Translations under genes and position numbers: made by a program
Origin: CAYWWY01 sp964580185
GTDB taxonomy: Bacteria > Thermotogota > Thermotogae > MWEM01
NCBI GenBank assembly: GCA_964580185.1
Contig: CAZOJQ010000005.1
Span: forward strand, 1 to 64,000
Direction: 5' to 3'
DNA length: 64,000 nucleotides
Part shown: one piece after another, positions 1 through 8,283 of the stretch
Layout: every line of letters begins with the position of its first letter
Position numbering within the stretch: the first letter of the stretch is position 1
The notes under the pieces: generated by a model
What the model was told of the DNA's origin: nothing
What the model saw: only the letters and a program-made list of their open reading frames with translations
Databases searched by the model: none

Positions 1-69
<69 letters not shown>

Positions 70-84
70 AACGATAGGTTGCAC

Positions 85-172
85 TGGTGCCGAGGGCGGG
101 AATCGAACCCGCACGGTACTTAGTACCAACGGATTTTAAGTCCGTTGCGTCTGCCAATTCCGCCACCTCGGC
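85..172 (-). tRNA. tRNA-Leu (TAA)
   Basis: Complete class II tRNA on the minus strand. It has an acceptor stem GCCGAGG/CCTCGGC, anticodon TAA in the loop CTTAAAA (complement of 136-138), a long variable arm with a TTGGTACTAAGTACC-type hairpin, a TTCGAATC-type T loop, and an encoded CCA at 85-87. The 5' end at 172 is only a few bases from the predicted transcription start, so the leader is very short. Confidence 0.96.
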
Positions 173-182
173 AACACGCCAT

Positions 183-211
183 ACTATACCATAAAAAAAA
201 GAGCTTGTCAA
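183..211 (-). promoter_or_regulatory. sigma-A promoter for the tRNA pair
   Basis: Read on the minus strand, TTGACA (211-206) and TATAGT (188-183) are 17 bp apart. This near-consensus promoter points into tRNA-Leu, with a start site expected about 4-6 bp before the tRNA 5' end. Confidence 0.8.
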
Positions 212-277
212 CGTCTTTTTTTTCCGAGCCAGGACTGCTTGAATTAGCCATAATTCATCATCGTAGGGAGGGGTACA

Positions 278-958
278 GTGGAAGATCTTCGGCAGAATTG
301 GGATATGATTCTTCTCCGGATTCAGCAAGCATGCGTTCGAGCTGGTCGGAACCCAGAAGAGGTCTTATTGGTTGCGATATCCAAAACGATTCCTTCAGAA
401 ACCATTCGCAAGGCGTACGCGTTAGGCCAAAGGGGTTTTGGGGAGAATCAGGCCCAACAATTCCGAGATAAGCGAATCGTTTTGCAAGACTTGCCGCTTT
501 CATGGCACTTTGTTGGAACGTTGCAATCCAATAAGGTGAAGTATGTTGTATGCCATGCGGAGTACATCCATTCGGTCGATTCGCTCTCCCTTCTAAGGCA
601 GATTGATCAACGAGCCGCTGCGCGCGGATGCGTCCAGAAGGTTCTGATTGAAGTGAATGTGTCCGGTGAAGAGTCAAAACATGGGGTTTGTCAAAAAGAG
701 GTGGGAGGGATTTTGGAGCAATCCCGAACCATGTCGAATATCCATGTGGCGGGGTTCATGACCATGGCACCCTTTGTAGAAGATCCCGAGGAGGTGCGGT
801 GGGTCTTTCGCGCAATGAAAGCGCTTCAAACAGAGTGGCTGTCGGATTTTCCTTCTCTACGGCACCTGTCTATGGGAATGTCTGGGGATTTCGAAGTGGC
901 TGTTGAAGAAGGGGCGACCATGGTCCGGGTCGGAACGGCTTTTTTTGGGCCGAGGTAA
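278..958 (+). CDS. YggS/PLPBP-family pyridoxal phosphate homeostasis protein
   Basis: A 226-aa protein of the YggS/PROSC family, which binds PLP in a cytoplasmic alanine-racemase-type TIM barrel and buffers the vitamin B6 and amino-acid pools. The PLP lysine is in VAISK (K36). The family signatures GFGENQAQ and SMGMS followed by an acidic residue are present near residues 57 and 197. The start is GTG, preceded by AGGGAGGGG with good spacing. Length is normal for the family. In Bacillota the gene often sits near ylm/sepF division genes; none is visible here. It reads away from the tRNA genes; its own promoter is not obvious. Confidence 0.93.
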   Translation: MEDLRQNWDMILLRIQQACVRAGRNPEEVLLVAISKTIPSETIRKAYALGQRGFGENQAQQFRDKRIVLQDLPLSWHFVGTLQSNKVKYVVCHAEYIHSVDSLSLLRQIDQRAAARGCVQKVLIEVNVSGEESKHGVCQKEVGGILEQSRTMSNIHVAGFMTMAPFVEDPEEVRWVFRAMKALQTEWLSDFPSLRHLSMGMSGDFEVAVEEGATMVRVGTAFFGPR

Positions 959-1008
959 GAGGATTCCTATGTGGTTTTTTGATACTTTGCCCTTCTCTGA
1001 AGATCTTG

Positions 1009-1017
1009 TGGTATAAT
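1009..1017 (+). promoter_or_regulatory. extended -10 promoter upstream of degV-family gene
   Basis: TGG followed by TATAAT (1012-1017) forms a TGn extended -10 element. No good -35 is present at the right distance; TTGCCC at 987-992 is 19 bp upstream. It lies 40 bp before the DegV-family start codon. Confidence 0.6.
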
Positions 1018-1057
1018 GAGCCAGGAATCAACGATTATTGATCTTCGGAGGTGAGTT

Positions 1058-1927
1058 GTGAAAAAGGTAAAAATCATCGTCGACAGCACGGGGGATATGC
1101 CACAGGAGTGGAGCAAAAAACTGGATGTTGAGACGATCCCATTGCATGTTCTGTGGAGTGAAGAAAAGAGCGAAAAAGATACACGGGAAGAAAGTGGCAT
1201 TTCCGATTTTTGGTCTCGACTGAAACAGGCCCAAAAACTACCCACGACTTCGCAACCTACTCCGAAGGAGTTTGCGGAGCTATATGATCGCTTCTTTTCA
1301 GAGGGGTATGAGGGAATCTTTGTGATCACCATTTCCGCCAAACTATCTGGAACCTATAACAGCGCTACAATTGCCGCCAAAGATCAGGAGAAGGAGATCG
1401 TGGTTTGGGATTCTCGGTTGGCTTCCAGCCCTCTTTCTTTAGCCGCTATGCGCGCAAGAGAGCTTTCAGAGCAGGGAAAAGGTCTTGAGGAGATTAAGCA
1501 AATTTTGGAAGACGAACGAAATGCCAATCAGTGTTTGGCCTTTTTCTACGTCTCCGATTTTGAGTTTCTCCGAAAAGGCGGACGGGTATCGCGGTTTCAA
1601 AGCTTTGTAGGGAGTATGCTGAAGATCCGCGCTGCCCTCACCATTGATTCCAATGGGGAACTGGTGCCTTTCGGCAAGGCAAGAGGAACGGCCAAAGTCC
1701 AGGAACTGATCTGCGAAGAAGCTTCCAAGTACATTCCCAAAGGATCTTCGGTCAAATTGGCAATGGTCCATGCTGACAACCTTTCCGAATGCGAAGAAGT
1801 ACAAGCGAAACTATCGAAGCAATACAAAGTGCTCGATTCGGTTTTCACGCCGATGGGCAAGATCATTTCTTCCCATGTTGGACCAGGAACCGCTGGTTTT
1901 GGGATCTATTGGATGAAAAGCGAATAA
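1058..1927 (+). CDS. DegV family fatty-acid-binding protein
   Basis: A 289-aa DegV/FakB-type protein. The family binds a single fatty acid and, in Gram-positive bacteria, presents it to the FakA kinase for entry into phospholipid synthesis. Visible signatures are KIIVDSTGDMP at the N-terminus, TTSQPTP near residue 64, ISAKLSGTYNSA near residue 93, FLRKGGRVSR near residue 170, and a C-terminal HVGPGTAG. The start is GTG behind CGGAGGTGAG. The stop codon TAA shares its last base with the ATG of the Fur-family gene, so the two are translationally coupled. No fakA-type kinase gene is in the window. Confidence 0.92.
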   Translation: MKKVKIIVDSTGDMPQEWSKKLDVETIPLHVLWSEEKSEKDTREESGISDFWSRLKQAQKLPTTSQPTPKEFAELYDRFFSEGYEGIFVITISAKLSGTYNSATIAAKDQEKEIVVWDSRLASSPLSLAAMRARELSEQGKGLEEIKQILEDERNANQCLAFFYVSDFEFLRKGGRVSRFQSFVGSMLKIRAALTIDSNGELVPFGKARGTAKVQELICEEASKYIPKGSSVKLAMVHADNLSECEEVQAKLSKQYKVLDSVFTPMGKIISSHVGPGTAGFGIYWMKSE

Positions 1928-2328
1928 TGGCCCTTCGCTTCAGTCAGAATCGAAAAGAGATGCTGGATCTGATCCGCAGTTCAAACCTTCCCAAAACGGC
2001 TGAAGACCTTTATGTGGAAATGGGTAAGACCTTGGATCGGTCGACCATATACCGTGGTTTGGATTTTTTGGCCAAAAAAGGTTTAGTTAAGTCCATCTTC
2101 TTCGACGGGCAAACGCGGTATTTTTTCAGCATCGAGGGTCATACCCATTTTGTTTATTGCGGAATTTGCCATAAGATTCAGACATTCGATGATTGCATGG
2201 CGGATCTTTTAGAAGAACGAGTGCAAAAAGCTTTGGATTTTTTTATCGAGGACCATGTCTTTTTTTTCACTGGCATCTGCAGAGAATGCCTTGATGCGCA
2301 TCCGAGAATCAAACGGGACTCGCAATAA
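1927..2328 (+). CDS. Fur family metal-dependent transcriptional regulator
   Basis: A 133-aa Fur/PerR/Zur superfamily regulator. The winged-helix recognition segment DRSTIYRGLDFLAKKG lies at about residues 37-52, followed by the dimerisation domain with the regulatory HTHF segment. Two CxxC motifs (CGIC and CREC) should hold a structural zinc. The ATG at 1927 was chosen over an in-frame start 138 nt upstream because it begins at the usual family position and overlaps the DegV stop by one base. The metal sensed cannot be read from the sequence; length and CxxC pairs fit PerR or Zur as well as Fur. Confidence 0.9.
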   Translation: MALRFSQNRKEMLDLIRSSNLPKTAEDLYVEMGKTLDRSTIYRGLDFLAKKGLVKSIFFDGQTRYFFSIEGHTHFVYCGICHKIQTFDDCMADLLEERVQKALDFFIEDHVFFFTGICRECLDAHPRIKRDSQ

Positions 2329-2352
2329 GTGTCTTAATAGAAGAGGTGTTGT

Positions 2353-4146
2353 ATGCAAACAGGAGCAGAGAAAGTTACATGGAATCTGGGATTGTTGTAC
2401 AATGGATTGGAAGATCCAAAGATTCACGCAGATATTCAAGCAGTAGAAAAGAGAGTAGCGGAATTTGCTGCCACCTATTATGGCACATTATGCACAGAGG
2501 AAGGGGCCACGCCTGAAAGGGTTTGTGAAGCCTTGAAAGAGTACGAGTCCTTTTTTGCCCTTGCGGCAGGTGTTTTCCAGATGGCTTATCTGGCGTTCTC
2601 TCAAGACACGCATGATCAGCAGGCAAAAATCTTTCTTGCCCGGATGCAGAAAAAGCAAGCGGATCTCATGAATCAAGTCTTATTTATGGAACTGGAGCTT
2701 ACGAAGCTCTCTGAAGAAGCCTTTCAGAATCTTCTCCAGTCTGATGTGCTAAAACCCTATCGCCATCACCTGGATACGATCGGAAAAAAGCGATTGCACT
2801 TGCTTACGGAAAAGGAAGAAAAACTCGTGAATCTCAAAAACCTTTCCGGGAGCGAAGCGCACATCAAGCTTTATGAGGAGCTGAGTTCCGGGTTTTCTTT
2901 CTCTTTCGAGGTTGATGGAAAAACAGAAACGATCAATCAAGAACAGCTGTTGAAGCTTCGTCATCACCCCGATGCCAGTGTCCGGGAGAAAGCGTGCGCC
3001 ATGGCTTTTCAGAACCTGAAAGACCATGAAGTAGTGGTGGAAAATCTATTCAATGCAGTAATGAAAGACTATGCATCGGAAGCGGAACTGAGAGGGTTTC
3101 CCTCACCCCGAAGCCAGCGGAACTTAGAAAATGAGGTTTCGGATGAAACAGTAAACACCCTGATTCAAGTCACTTCCCAAAACAATCCGATTGTGCAAGA
3201 GTATTATCAGTTGAAAACAGCGATCATGGGAAAAGATCGATTGAAGCTTTCCGATATCTATGCCCCCATCACTCCGGTTCGGAAACAATATACCTGGGAT
3301 GAAGCGAAAGCAATGATTCTGGAGACCTTCGAAGGGTTCAACCCCCTATTTTCCAAAACAGCCCAAGGGTTCTTTGATGAGCGAAGAATCGATGCCCGAG
3401 TTCATCCAACCAAGCGAGGAGGCGCTTTTTGCGCATATGTCTCCCCGGATCAACCCGTGTACGTGTTGACCCAGTATATGGGCGGATTGGACTGTGTATT
3501 GACTTTGGCGCATGAATTGGGTCACGGGATTCACGGAACGTTATCAAAGAAACAGACGCTGTTGAACTATGACACCCCGTTGACAATGGCCGAAGTGGCT
3601 TCGGTTTTCGGGGAAATGCTCATGGTGGACGCGCTGATGAAGAAGATGGAAGGACAAGAATTGCAGAGCCTGATATGCAATGTTCTTGAAGGAATGTTTG
3701 CAACCATGCACCGGCAGAACATGTTTTCTCGTTTTGAACAGAGGGTGTATGAGCAATTGGCCAAGGACTATCTTCCATTTGAAAGCCTGTCCGAAATCTA
3801 TTGGGAAGAGATTCAACGGGTCTTTGGAACCAGTTTGGATCTCAAAACCGAGTTTCGGTGGGAATGGGCTATGGTTTCTCACTTTTTGCACACGCCCTTC
3901 TATGTATATGCCTATAACTTTGCCCAACTTTTGGTCATCGCTTTGTATCAGCGATACCTGGAGATGGGAGATCGGTTTGGTCCACGGTTTATTCAATTGC
4001 TGGAGTCCGGGGGTAGTCAGTCCCCTCAAGACCTGCTCAAACCCCTTGAGATCGATCTTTCTGACCCAAACTTTTGGCAGGGTGGATTTGATTATATTCG
4101 CACGCATCTTCTGGAACGATTGAAGACAACTGTACCAGGTGTATGA
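2353..4146 (+). CDS. pepF: M3 family oligoendopeptidase F
   Basis: A 597-aa zinc metallopeptidase of the M3B (PepF/M3 clade) family, cytoplasmic, which trims oligopeptides. The zinc motif HELGH is at residues 387-391 and the third-ligand region MAEVASVFGE places a glutamate at residue 414. Length is typical (about 590-610 aa). The ATG follows AGAGGTG. Its last codons overlap the next gene by 4 nt (ATGA), so it is probably in one operon with the DegV and Fur genes and the nucleotidyltransferase. Confidence 0.94.
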   Translation: MQTGAEKVTWNLGLLYNGLEDPKIHADIQAVEKRVAEFAATYYGTLCTEEGATPERVCEALKEYESFFALAAGVFQMAYLAFSQDTHDQQAKIFLARMQKKQADLMNQVLFMELELTKLSEEAFQNLLQSDVLKPYRHHLDTIGKKRLHLLTEKEEKLVNLKNLSGSEAHIKLYEELSSGFSFSFEVDGKTETINQEQLLKLRHHPDASVREKACAMAFQNLKDHEVVVENLFNAVMKDYASEAELRGFPSPRSQRNLENEVSDETVNTLIQVTSQNNPIVQEYYQLKTAIMGKDRLKLSDIYAPITPVRKQYTWDEAKAMILETFEGFNPLFSKTAQGFFDERRIDARVHPTKRGGAFCAYVSPDQPVYVLTQYMGGLDCVLTLAHELGHGIHGTLSKKQTLLNYDTPLTMAEVASVFGEMLMVDALMKKMEGQELQSLICNVLEGMFATMHRQNMFSRFEQRVYEQLAKDYLPFESLSEIYWEEIQRVFGTSLDLKTEFRWEWAMVSHFLHTPFYVYAYNFAQLLVIALYQRYLEMGDRFGPRFIQLLESGGSQSPQDLLKPLEIDLSDPNFWQGGFDYIRTHLLERLKTTVPGV

Positions 4147-4739
4147 ACACCATTTTTTGCGCATCGATTCTTGCTGCTGGGGGTTCAACCCGCTTTGGCA
4201 GTCAGAAGATGCTGCACCCGATCGATGGCGTTCCATTACTTCAGCATGTGATCAACCATGTCATCCGGTCAGTTGAAGGGGTTCCCGGAGTAAAGTGGCA
4301 TCTTGAGCTGGTTCTGGGGTGTGATTCGGAACAGATTCAGCGGCGTGTCCATGCAGGCAACCTCTCAATCTCCCTGAACCGTTCATGGAAGAAAGGGTTC
4401 TCAACATCTGTAAAAAGGGCGGTCTCCACCGCCCTTTCCTTTCAGCCATCCGGGCTCTTTCTCTTCCTTGGAGATATGCCCTATCTGGTGGAATCCGATA
4501 CCATTCAAGTGATCGAGGCCGCAATCACTGCGCAAAATTCAATCATTCGTCCTACCTATGAAGGCGCGCCAGGTTTTCCGGTATACCTTCCCAAACGACT
4601 TTTTCCCGAAATTCTGCGCCTTCAAGGAGATGAAGGGGCGAAACAGGTGATCGAGCGTCATCACCATTTATTACGGTCCATACCGACACGCACAATCGCC
4701 TGTACACGAGATCTGGATCATCCGGAAAGCCCCGGCTAA
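4143..4739 (+). CDS. MobA-like NTP transferase (MocA-type)
   Basis: A 198-aa nucleotidyltransferase with the N-terminal LAAGGSTRFG nucleotide-binding loop (residues 10-19), the acidic FLFLGDMPY motif near residue 107, and the GAPGFPV and LQGDEGAKQVI segments typical of the MocA/MobA-like group. That group adds CMP or GMP to molybdopterin for xanthine-dehydrogenase-type enzymes. It overlaps pepF by 4 nt. The only pterin enzyme here is the AOR at 17.2 kb, a family that normally uses a non-nucleotide bis-pterin cofactor, so a direct link is not established. Other small-molecule nucleotidyl transfer is possible. Confidence 0.8.
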   Translation: MNTIFCASILAAGGSTRFGSQKMLHPIDGVPLLQHVINHVIRSVEGVPGVKWHLELVLGCDSEQIQRRVHAGNLSISLNRSWKKGFSTSVKRAVSTALSFQPSGLFLFLGDMPYLVESDTIQVIEAAITAQNSIIRPTYEGAPGFPVYLPKRLFPEILRLQGDEGAKQVIERHHHLLRSIPTRTIACTRDLDHPESPG

Positions 4740-4754
4740 CCGAGCCCTTTTCAC

Positions 4755-6032
4755 CTACCCTGTCTCTCCGACCGGCATTAACGATGGATCGAAACTGGCT
4801 TTGGGCGCTTTCATTACAAACCATATACTGGTAAGGAGACCGATTCCGAAGGTTCCAGTCATCAGCCAATGCACGGGGAATCGATCAGTCATCAAACCAA
4901 AGGCAAACTGACCAAAGGGTGTGGCCATCATGAGCATAATTTCCAGCAATGAAAAGACACGCGCTCGAAGCTGATTGGGAACCATTTTCTGCATGTTCGT
5001 GAAAAAGGGCACATTGACCATGGCATTAAAAATCCCTGACCCTGCAAACAGGATCCCCATCGTGGTAAAGAGCATAATCGAAGGACCATCCAGAGCCATG
5101 ACGACCCCAGGGAAGAACGTGATCGCAACCAGAAAGCATAAAGCCATCTGAGTGACCAGACTTCGCTTCATCAGCTTCGAAACACTGCTTTTCGCGAAGA
5201 AAATTCCAATCATGACATTGCCGACCAACGACCCGGCCATCCACAAGCTTTGCATCAAACCAAATTGGGTGGCGGAAAACCCGATGACTTCACGCATGCC
5301 ATAGGGCATAACTACCGCTATGATCGGATTCACCAGGAAGTTAAGGGTAACCGCATAGATAATCAGGATGAGCAGTGGCCTTCGGTGCGTTATGAACTGA
5401 AATCCCTCTTTGATTTCCCGTAAGAAGGTAATCACAGATAATTTGAGATTTGGTTTCGGTATCGGAAGATACCGGATAAACATTTCACTGAATCCGGATA
5501 CCATAAAGGACGCTCCGTTTACCAGAAACACAATGGCAATTCCTTGGAGCCCATACAGAATGCCGCCCAATACGGGACCAAGAATCATCGAAATGCTCAT
5601 CACTGCGGAATTGACAGAGTTTGCGCGAGTCAGATCATCTGTCGGGACCAATTCCGGAAGCATAGCCGATGTAGCGGCGCTGAAGATGCTGTCGATTAGC
5701 GCGACGATAATCTGCGAAACAAAGAGGAGAGGAATGCTCATTCTCCCTGAATATGCGGCCCAAGCCAGAGCCAAGATGATGAGGCCCCGGAGATAGTCGG
5801 TATTGACCATGATTTTCTTTCGATTCCAACGATCACCCAATACACCCGCAAACGGAGCGATCACGAGGCGGGGAATGCTCGTTGCAGCGGCAAAGAGACC
5901 CATCATTGTTCCAGAGCCGGTCATATCCAAAATCAAGAGCGGGATTGCTGCCATCTGGACGCCCGTTCCGATCAAAGAGACAAACCGTCCGAGGATGAAT
6001 AACCAGAAATTGGAACGTTCTTGCGCATTCAT
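4755..6032 (-). CDS. MFS transporter (EntS/MefA-like exporter)
   Basis: A 425-aa, 12-helix major facilitator protein. The loop 2-3 motif appears as GVLGDRWNRKK near residue 62. The sequence resembles the EntS/macrolide-efflux branch (DHA3-type), which exports siderophores or drugs by proton exchange. The ATG follows AAGGGGGAAG. It converges with the nucleotidyltransferase gene, 15 bp apart, and is divergent from the YtrA-type operon. The substrate is unknown; the opposite YtrA-type regulator could affect both promoters. Confidence 0.88.
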   Translation of the reverse strand: MNAQERSNFWLFILGRFVSLIGTGVQMAAIPLLILDMTGSGTMMGLFAAATSIPRLVIAPFAGVLGDRWNRKKIMVNTDYLRGLIILALAWAAYSGRMSIPLLFVSQIIVALIDSIFSAATSAMLPELVPTDDLTRANSVNSAVMSISMILGPVLGGILYGLQGIAIVFLVNGASFMVSGFSEMFIRYLPIPKPNLKLSVITFLREIKEGFQFITHRRPLLILIIYAVTLNFLVNPIIAVVMPYGMREVIGFSATQFGLMQSLWMAGSLVGNVMIGIFFAKSSVSKLMKRSLVTQMALCFLVAITFFPGVVMALDGPSIMLFTTMGILFAGSGIFNAMVNVPFFTNMQKMVPNQLRARVFSLLEIMLMMATPFGQFAFGLMTDRFPVHWLMTGTFGIGLLTSIWFVMKAPKASFDPSLMPVGETG

Positions 6033-6072
6033 CAGTGTCTTCCCCCTTAGATAATTTCACTTCCTGTTTTCG

Positions 6073-6101
6073 ATTATACCACTAGAAATAATAAAAGTCA
6101 A
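6073..6101 (-). promoter_or_regulatory. sigma-A promoter for the MFS exporter gene
   Basis: On the minus strand TTGACT (6101-6096) and TATAAT (6078-6073) are 17 bp apart, with TGG just before the -10. It stands back to back with the promoter of the GntR-type regulator. Confidence 0.78.
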
Positions 6102-6187
6102 GTATAGACTTTAAAATATTAATTCCTAAATAATTATATTCAAATACCAAGTACCGTTTTCAAGAATCATTACTGAATGGAGGTATG

Positions 6188-6216
6188 TTGACATCAACTG
6201 TACTATGTGATATAAT
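6188..6216 (+). promoter_or_regulatory. consensus sigma-A promoter of the YtrA-type operon
   Basis: TTGACA (6188-6193) and TATAAT (6211-6216) are separated by exactly 17 bp, with TGA as an extended -10. The start site would fall near 6223, giving a leader of about 45 nt before the TTG start codon. Confidence 0.88.
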
Positions 6217-6237
6217 ACAGATGGAAAGGATAGTACA
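6199..6237. promoter_or_regulatory. inverted repeat, probable operator for the GntR/YtrA-type regulator
   Basis: TGTACTAT (6199-6206) and ATAGTACA (6230-6237) are perfect 8-bp inverted arms with 23 bp between them. The match extends to 10 of 11 positions (AACTGTACTAT against ATAGTACAATT). The left arm is in the promoter spacer and the right arm just after the start site, so bound repressor would bracket the -10. Autoregulation by the first gene of the operon is the simplest reading. Confidence 0.6.
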
Positions 6238-6270
6238 ATTTCAAACTTTCGGTAGTCAGGAGGATATCCA

Positions 6271-6645
6271 TTGTGGTTTAAGGTGGATTTGAGAAGTCCC
6301 GATCCGATTTACCATCAAATCCAAAATGGAATCAAGGAGTTGATTATGCAAGGAGAGATCAAAGAGGGGGAAACTCTTCCATCGATCCGAGACATGGCAT
6401 CCTTTCTCCGCGTCAATCCAAATACTGTGGTTCGGGCTTATCGAGAGCTAGAAACGGATGGTTTGGTTTTTGCTCGTCCGGGTATGGGTTATCTTGTGGT
6501 TCAGAGTTCCCAAGAAATACGAGAATCCATGAAAGAAGGGATCAGACCAATGATCCAGGAAATCGTAGAAAAAGCAAGGAAACTGGGAATGGATTATCAA
6601 GAGTTTTCGGAGGTCGCGAAGCAACTATGGAAAACCGGGAAATAG
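6271..6645 (+). CDS. GntR family transcriptional regulator, YtrA subfamily
   Basis: A 124-aa regulator with an N-terminal GntR winged helix (PIYHQIQNGIKELI, then LPSIRDMASFLRVNPNTV) and a short C-terminal helical tail, which is the size and shape of the YtrA subfamily. Such proteins usually repress an adjacent ABC transporter operon that answers cell-envelope stress or antibiotics. The start is TTG, set by CAGGAGG at 6257-6263; no ATG or GTG is in frame nearby. It overlaps the ABC ATPase gene by 19 nt. An inverted repeat around its promoter suggests autoregulation. Confidence 0.92.
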   Translation: MWFKVDLRSPDPIYHQIQNGIKELIMQGEIKEGETLPSIRDMASFLRVNPNTVVRAYRELETDGLVFARPGMGYLVVQSSQEIRESMKEGIRPMIQEIVEKARKLGMDYQEFSEVAKQLWKTGK

Positions 6646-7502
6646 AACCTGTTTTGCAAGTACGGAATCTGGTGAAAGTTTATCGAAATACCCATACGGC
6701 GTTGAGGGGGATCAACTTTTCAGTGCTCCCATCTCAAGTCTATGCCCTTCTGGGCCGGAACGGAGCTGGGAAAACGACCACCCTGAAAGCGATTATGGGA
6801 TGGTTGCGTTATTCTGGGCAAATCCAGGTTTTGGGATCATCGGTTGATGCAGTCCGTCGAAAAATCGCCTACGTGCCCGAAGAAAAAAGCCTGTATGGGC
6901 ATTATCATCTCCTGCATATGATTCGCCTGTGCCAAAGGATGTTTCCGGATTTCCGCTTGGAGACGATGGTGGAATTGGCCCATCGGTTCGAAATCCCGAT
7001 GAAACGAAAACTGGGATCCTTTTCTCTGGGAATGCGAAGTATTGTCTACACCCTCATCGCGCTGTCTCGTGACGCAGAGCTCTATCTGTTGGATGAACCA
7101 GGATTGGGACTTGATGCCATCATACGGGAATCGCTCATGGAATTGATCCGTGAGAAACTGTATGAAGGGAAAACGGTTTTATACACCTCCCACATTATCC
7201 AAGAGGTCGAACGAATCGCGGATTGGGTTTCCATTATCGATCATGGGCAGATCCTTCTTTCCGTTTTGGTGGATGATATCAAAGAGCAATACCGGACCTT
7301 TTTCATTCCTTTCGATCAGGAGCCCCTTCTGCGAACATATGCGTTCCGTTCGGTCTGGAAAAAGAGCACTCATTGGGTCGGGATTTCCGACCGCAAAGAC
7401 CAGTGGGATTCCTTACGAGACCGATCGGGCATATCATGCGAGGTTCCGGATTTGGACAGTTTCTTCCGGATTATGGTGAGGGGGCAATCCAATGTGGTGT
7501 AA
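6627..7502 (+). CDS. ABC transporter ATP-binding protein (first module)
   Basis: A 291-aa ABC ATPase. Walker A GRNGAGKTT is at residues 43-51, Walker B YLLDEP near residue 153, and the H-loop in YTSHI near residue 190. The signature is degenerate: FSLGM replaces LSGGQ, as in some YtrB-like and lantibiotic-immunity ATPases. About 60 C-terminal residues follow the ATPase core. The start ATG lies inside the regulator gene (19-nt overlap), and its end overlaps the permease gene by 11 nt. Together with the permease at 7492 it should form an exporter or a mechanosensing resistance module. Confidence 0.92.
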   Translation: MENREIEPVLQVRNLVKVYRNTHTALRGINFSVLPSQVYALLGRNGAGKTTTLKAIMGWLRYSGQIQVLGSSVDAVRRKIAYVPEEKSLYGHYHLLHMIRLCQRMFPDFRLETMVELAHRFEIPMKRKLGSFSLGMRSIVYTLIALSRDAELYLLDEPGLGLDAIIRESLMELIREKLYEGKTVLYTSHIIQEVERIADWVSIIDHGQILLSVLVDDIKEQYRTFFIPFDQEPLLRTYAFRSVWKKSTHWVGISDRKDQWDSLRDRSGISCEVPDLDSFFRIMVRGQSNVV

Positions 7503-8262
7503 AGAACTCCGGGATGCTTTGTGGAGAGTCAGTATCTTTGTGGCGATTTTTATTGGGTTGCTTGTCTTTATTGTAGACCTATTCCCTTTGTATGAACCCC
7601 TGATGAGAGGATTGTACAGCCAAGAAACGATGGCCGAACTTTTGGGGATCCCTCTCGAGCAATTACCGGATTTTGGTATCTTTACTAAGGGAGAGTTTTA
7701 CGTACTAGACCAATGGCAGGGGAAAAACTTGGGTCAATTCATCCCGATCTTCGTTTTGCTTGTCGCGTTTCCGATTTTTTCGCGCGAGCAAGAGAAAAAG
7801 ACTCTTTATTTTTTGTTGAGCGGTTGGTCTCGAACTTCTGTGTATTGGGTCAAGTATGGAACGGGTTTGCTGATGATTATCGCGTCGGTCATCCTGATGA
7901 ACCTGCTTGCTCCGCTGTTCATGAACATTGCGGGGTATCCCACTCCATATGGGCTGGTTACGCTTGCGATGGTGCAGCAGTTGATTGCTTCATGGTTTCT
8001 GTTTAGTCTGTTTCTACTCATTTCGGTCCGGTTCTCGGATCAAGTTCGCGTGATTGTAGCTGGGGGAGTGCTCATTATCGTTCTTCCGTTCTTTTCCCTT
8101 GTGCCCGCGCTGACTTGGTTGAATATCTATCCCTATATCCTTGGAGTGGGGTTGTATGATCGGGGAGGGATCGATCTGGGTTATTCGATCGGTTTATCTG
8201 TGGGTGCGGCCGTTTGCTCGCTTGTTGGGGTTCGGTATTTTGCCACAAAAGAAATGGAATAG
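7492..8262 (+). CDS. ABC-2 type transporter permease
   Basis: A 256-aa membrane protein with about six predicted helices: one near residues 12-32, a large extracytoplasmic loop to about residue 75, then five more. A PIFSREQEKKTLYFLLSG segment typical of ABC-2 permeases, which couples to the ATPase, lies near residue 90. It pairs with the ATPase gene at 6627, which it overlaps. The transported substrate is unknown. Confidence 0.85.
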   Translation: MWCKELRDALWRVSIFVAIFIGLLVFIVDLFPLYEPLMRGLYSQETMAELLGIPLEQLPDFGIFTKGEFYVLDQWQGKNLGQFIPIFVLLVAFPIFSREQEKKTLYFLLSGWSRTSVYWVKYGTGLLMIIASVILMNLLAPLFMNIAGYPTPYGLVTLAMVQQLIASWFLFSLFLLISVRFSDQVRVIVAGGVLIIVLPFFSLVPALTWLNIYPYILGVGLYDRGGIDLGYSIGLSVGAAVCSLVGVRYFATKEME

Positions 8263-8283
8263 ATTTGTTCAGGAGGCGTGTGT

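Noticed and set aside
3241..3300. CCGATAT at about 3250 and other coding copies as SigD promoters
   Set aside because: They are inside genes, have no TAAA at the right distance, and do not precede a gene start.
4143..4739. Nucleotidyltransferase as the cofactor enzyme for AOR
   Set aside because: AOR enzymes normally use a non-nucleotide bis-pterin cofactor, and the gene is 12 kb away in another operon.
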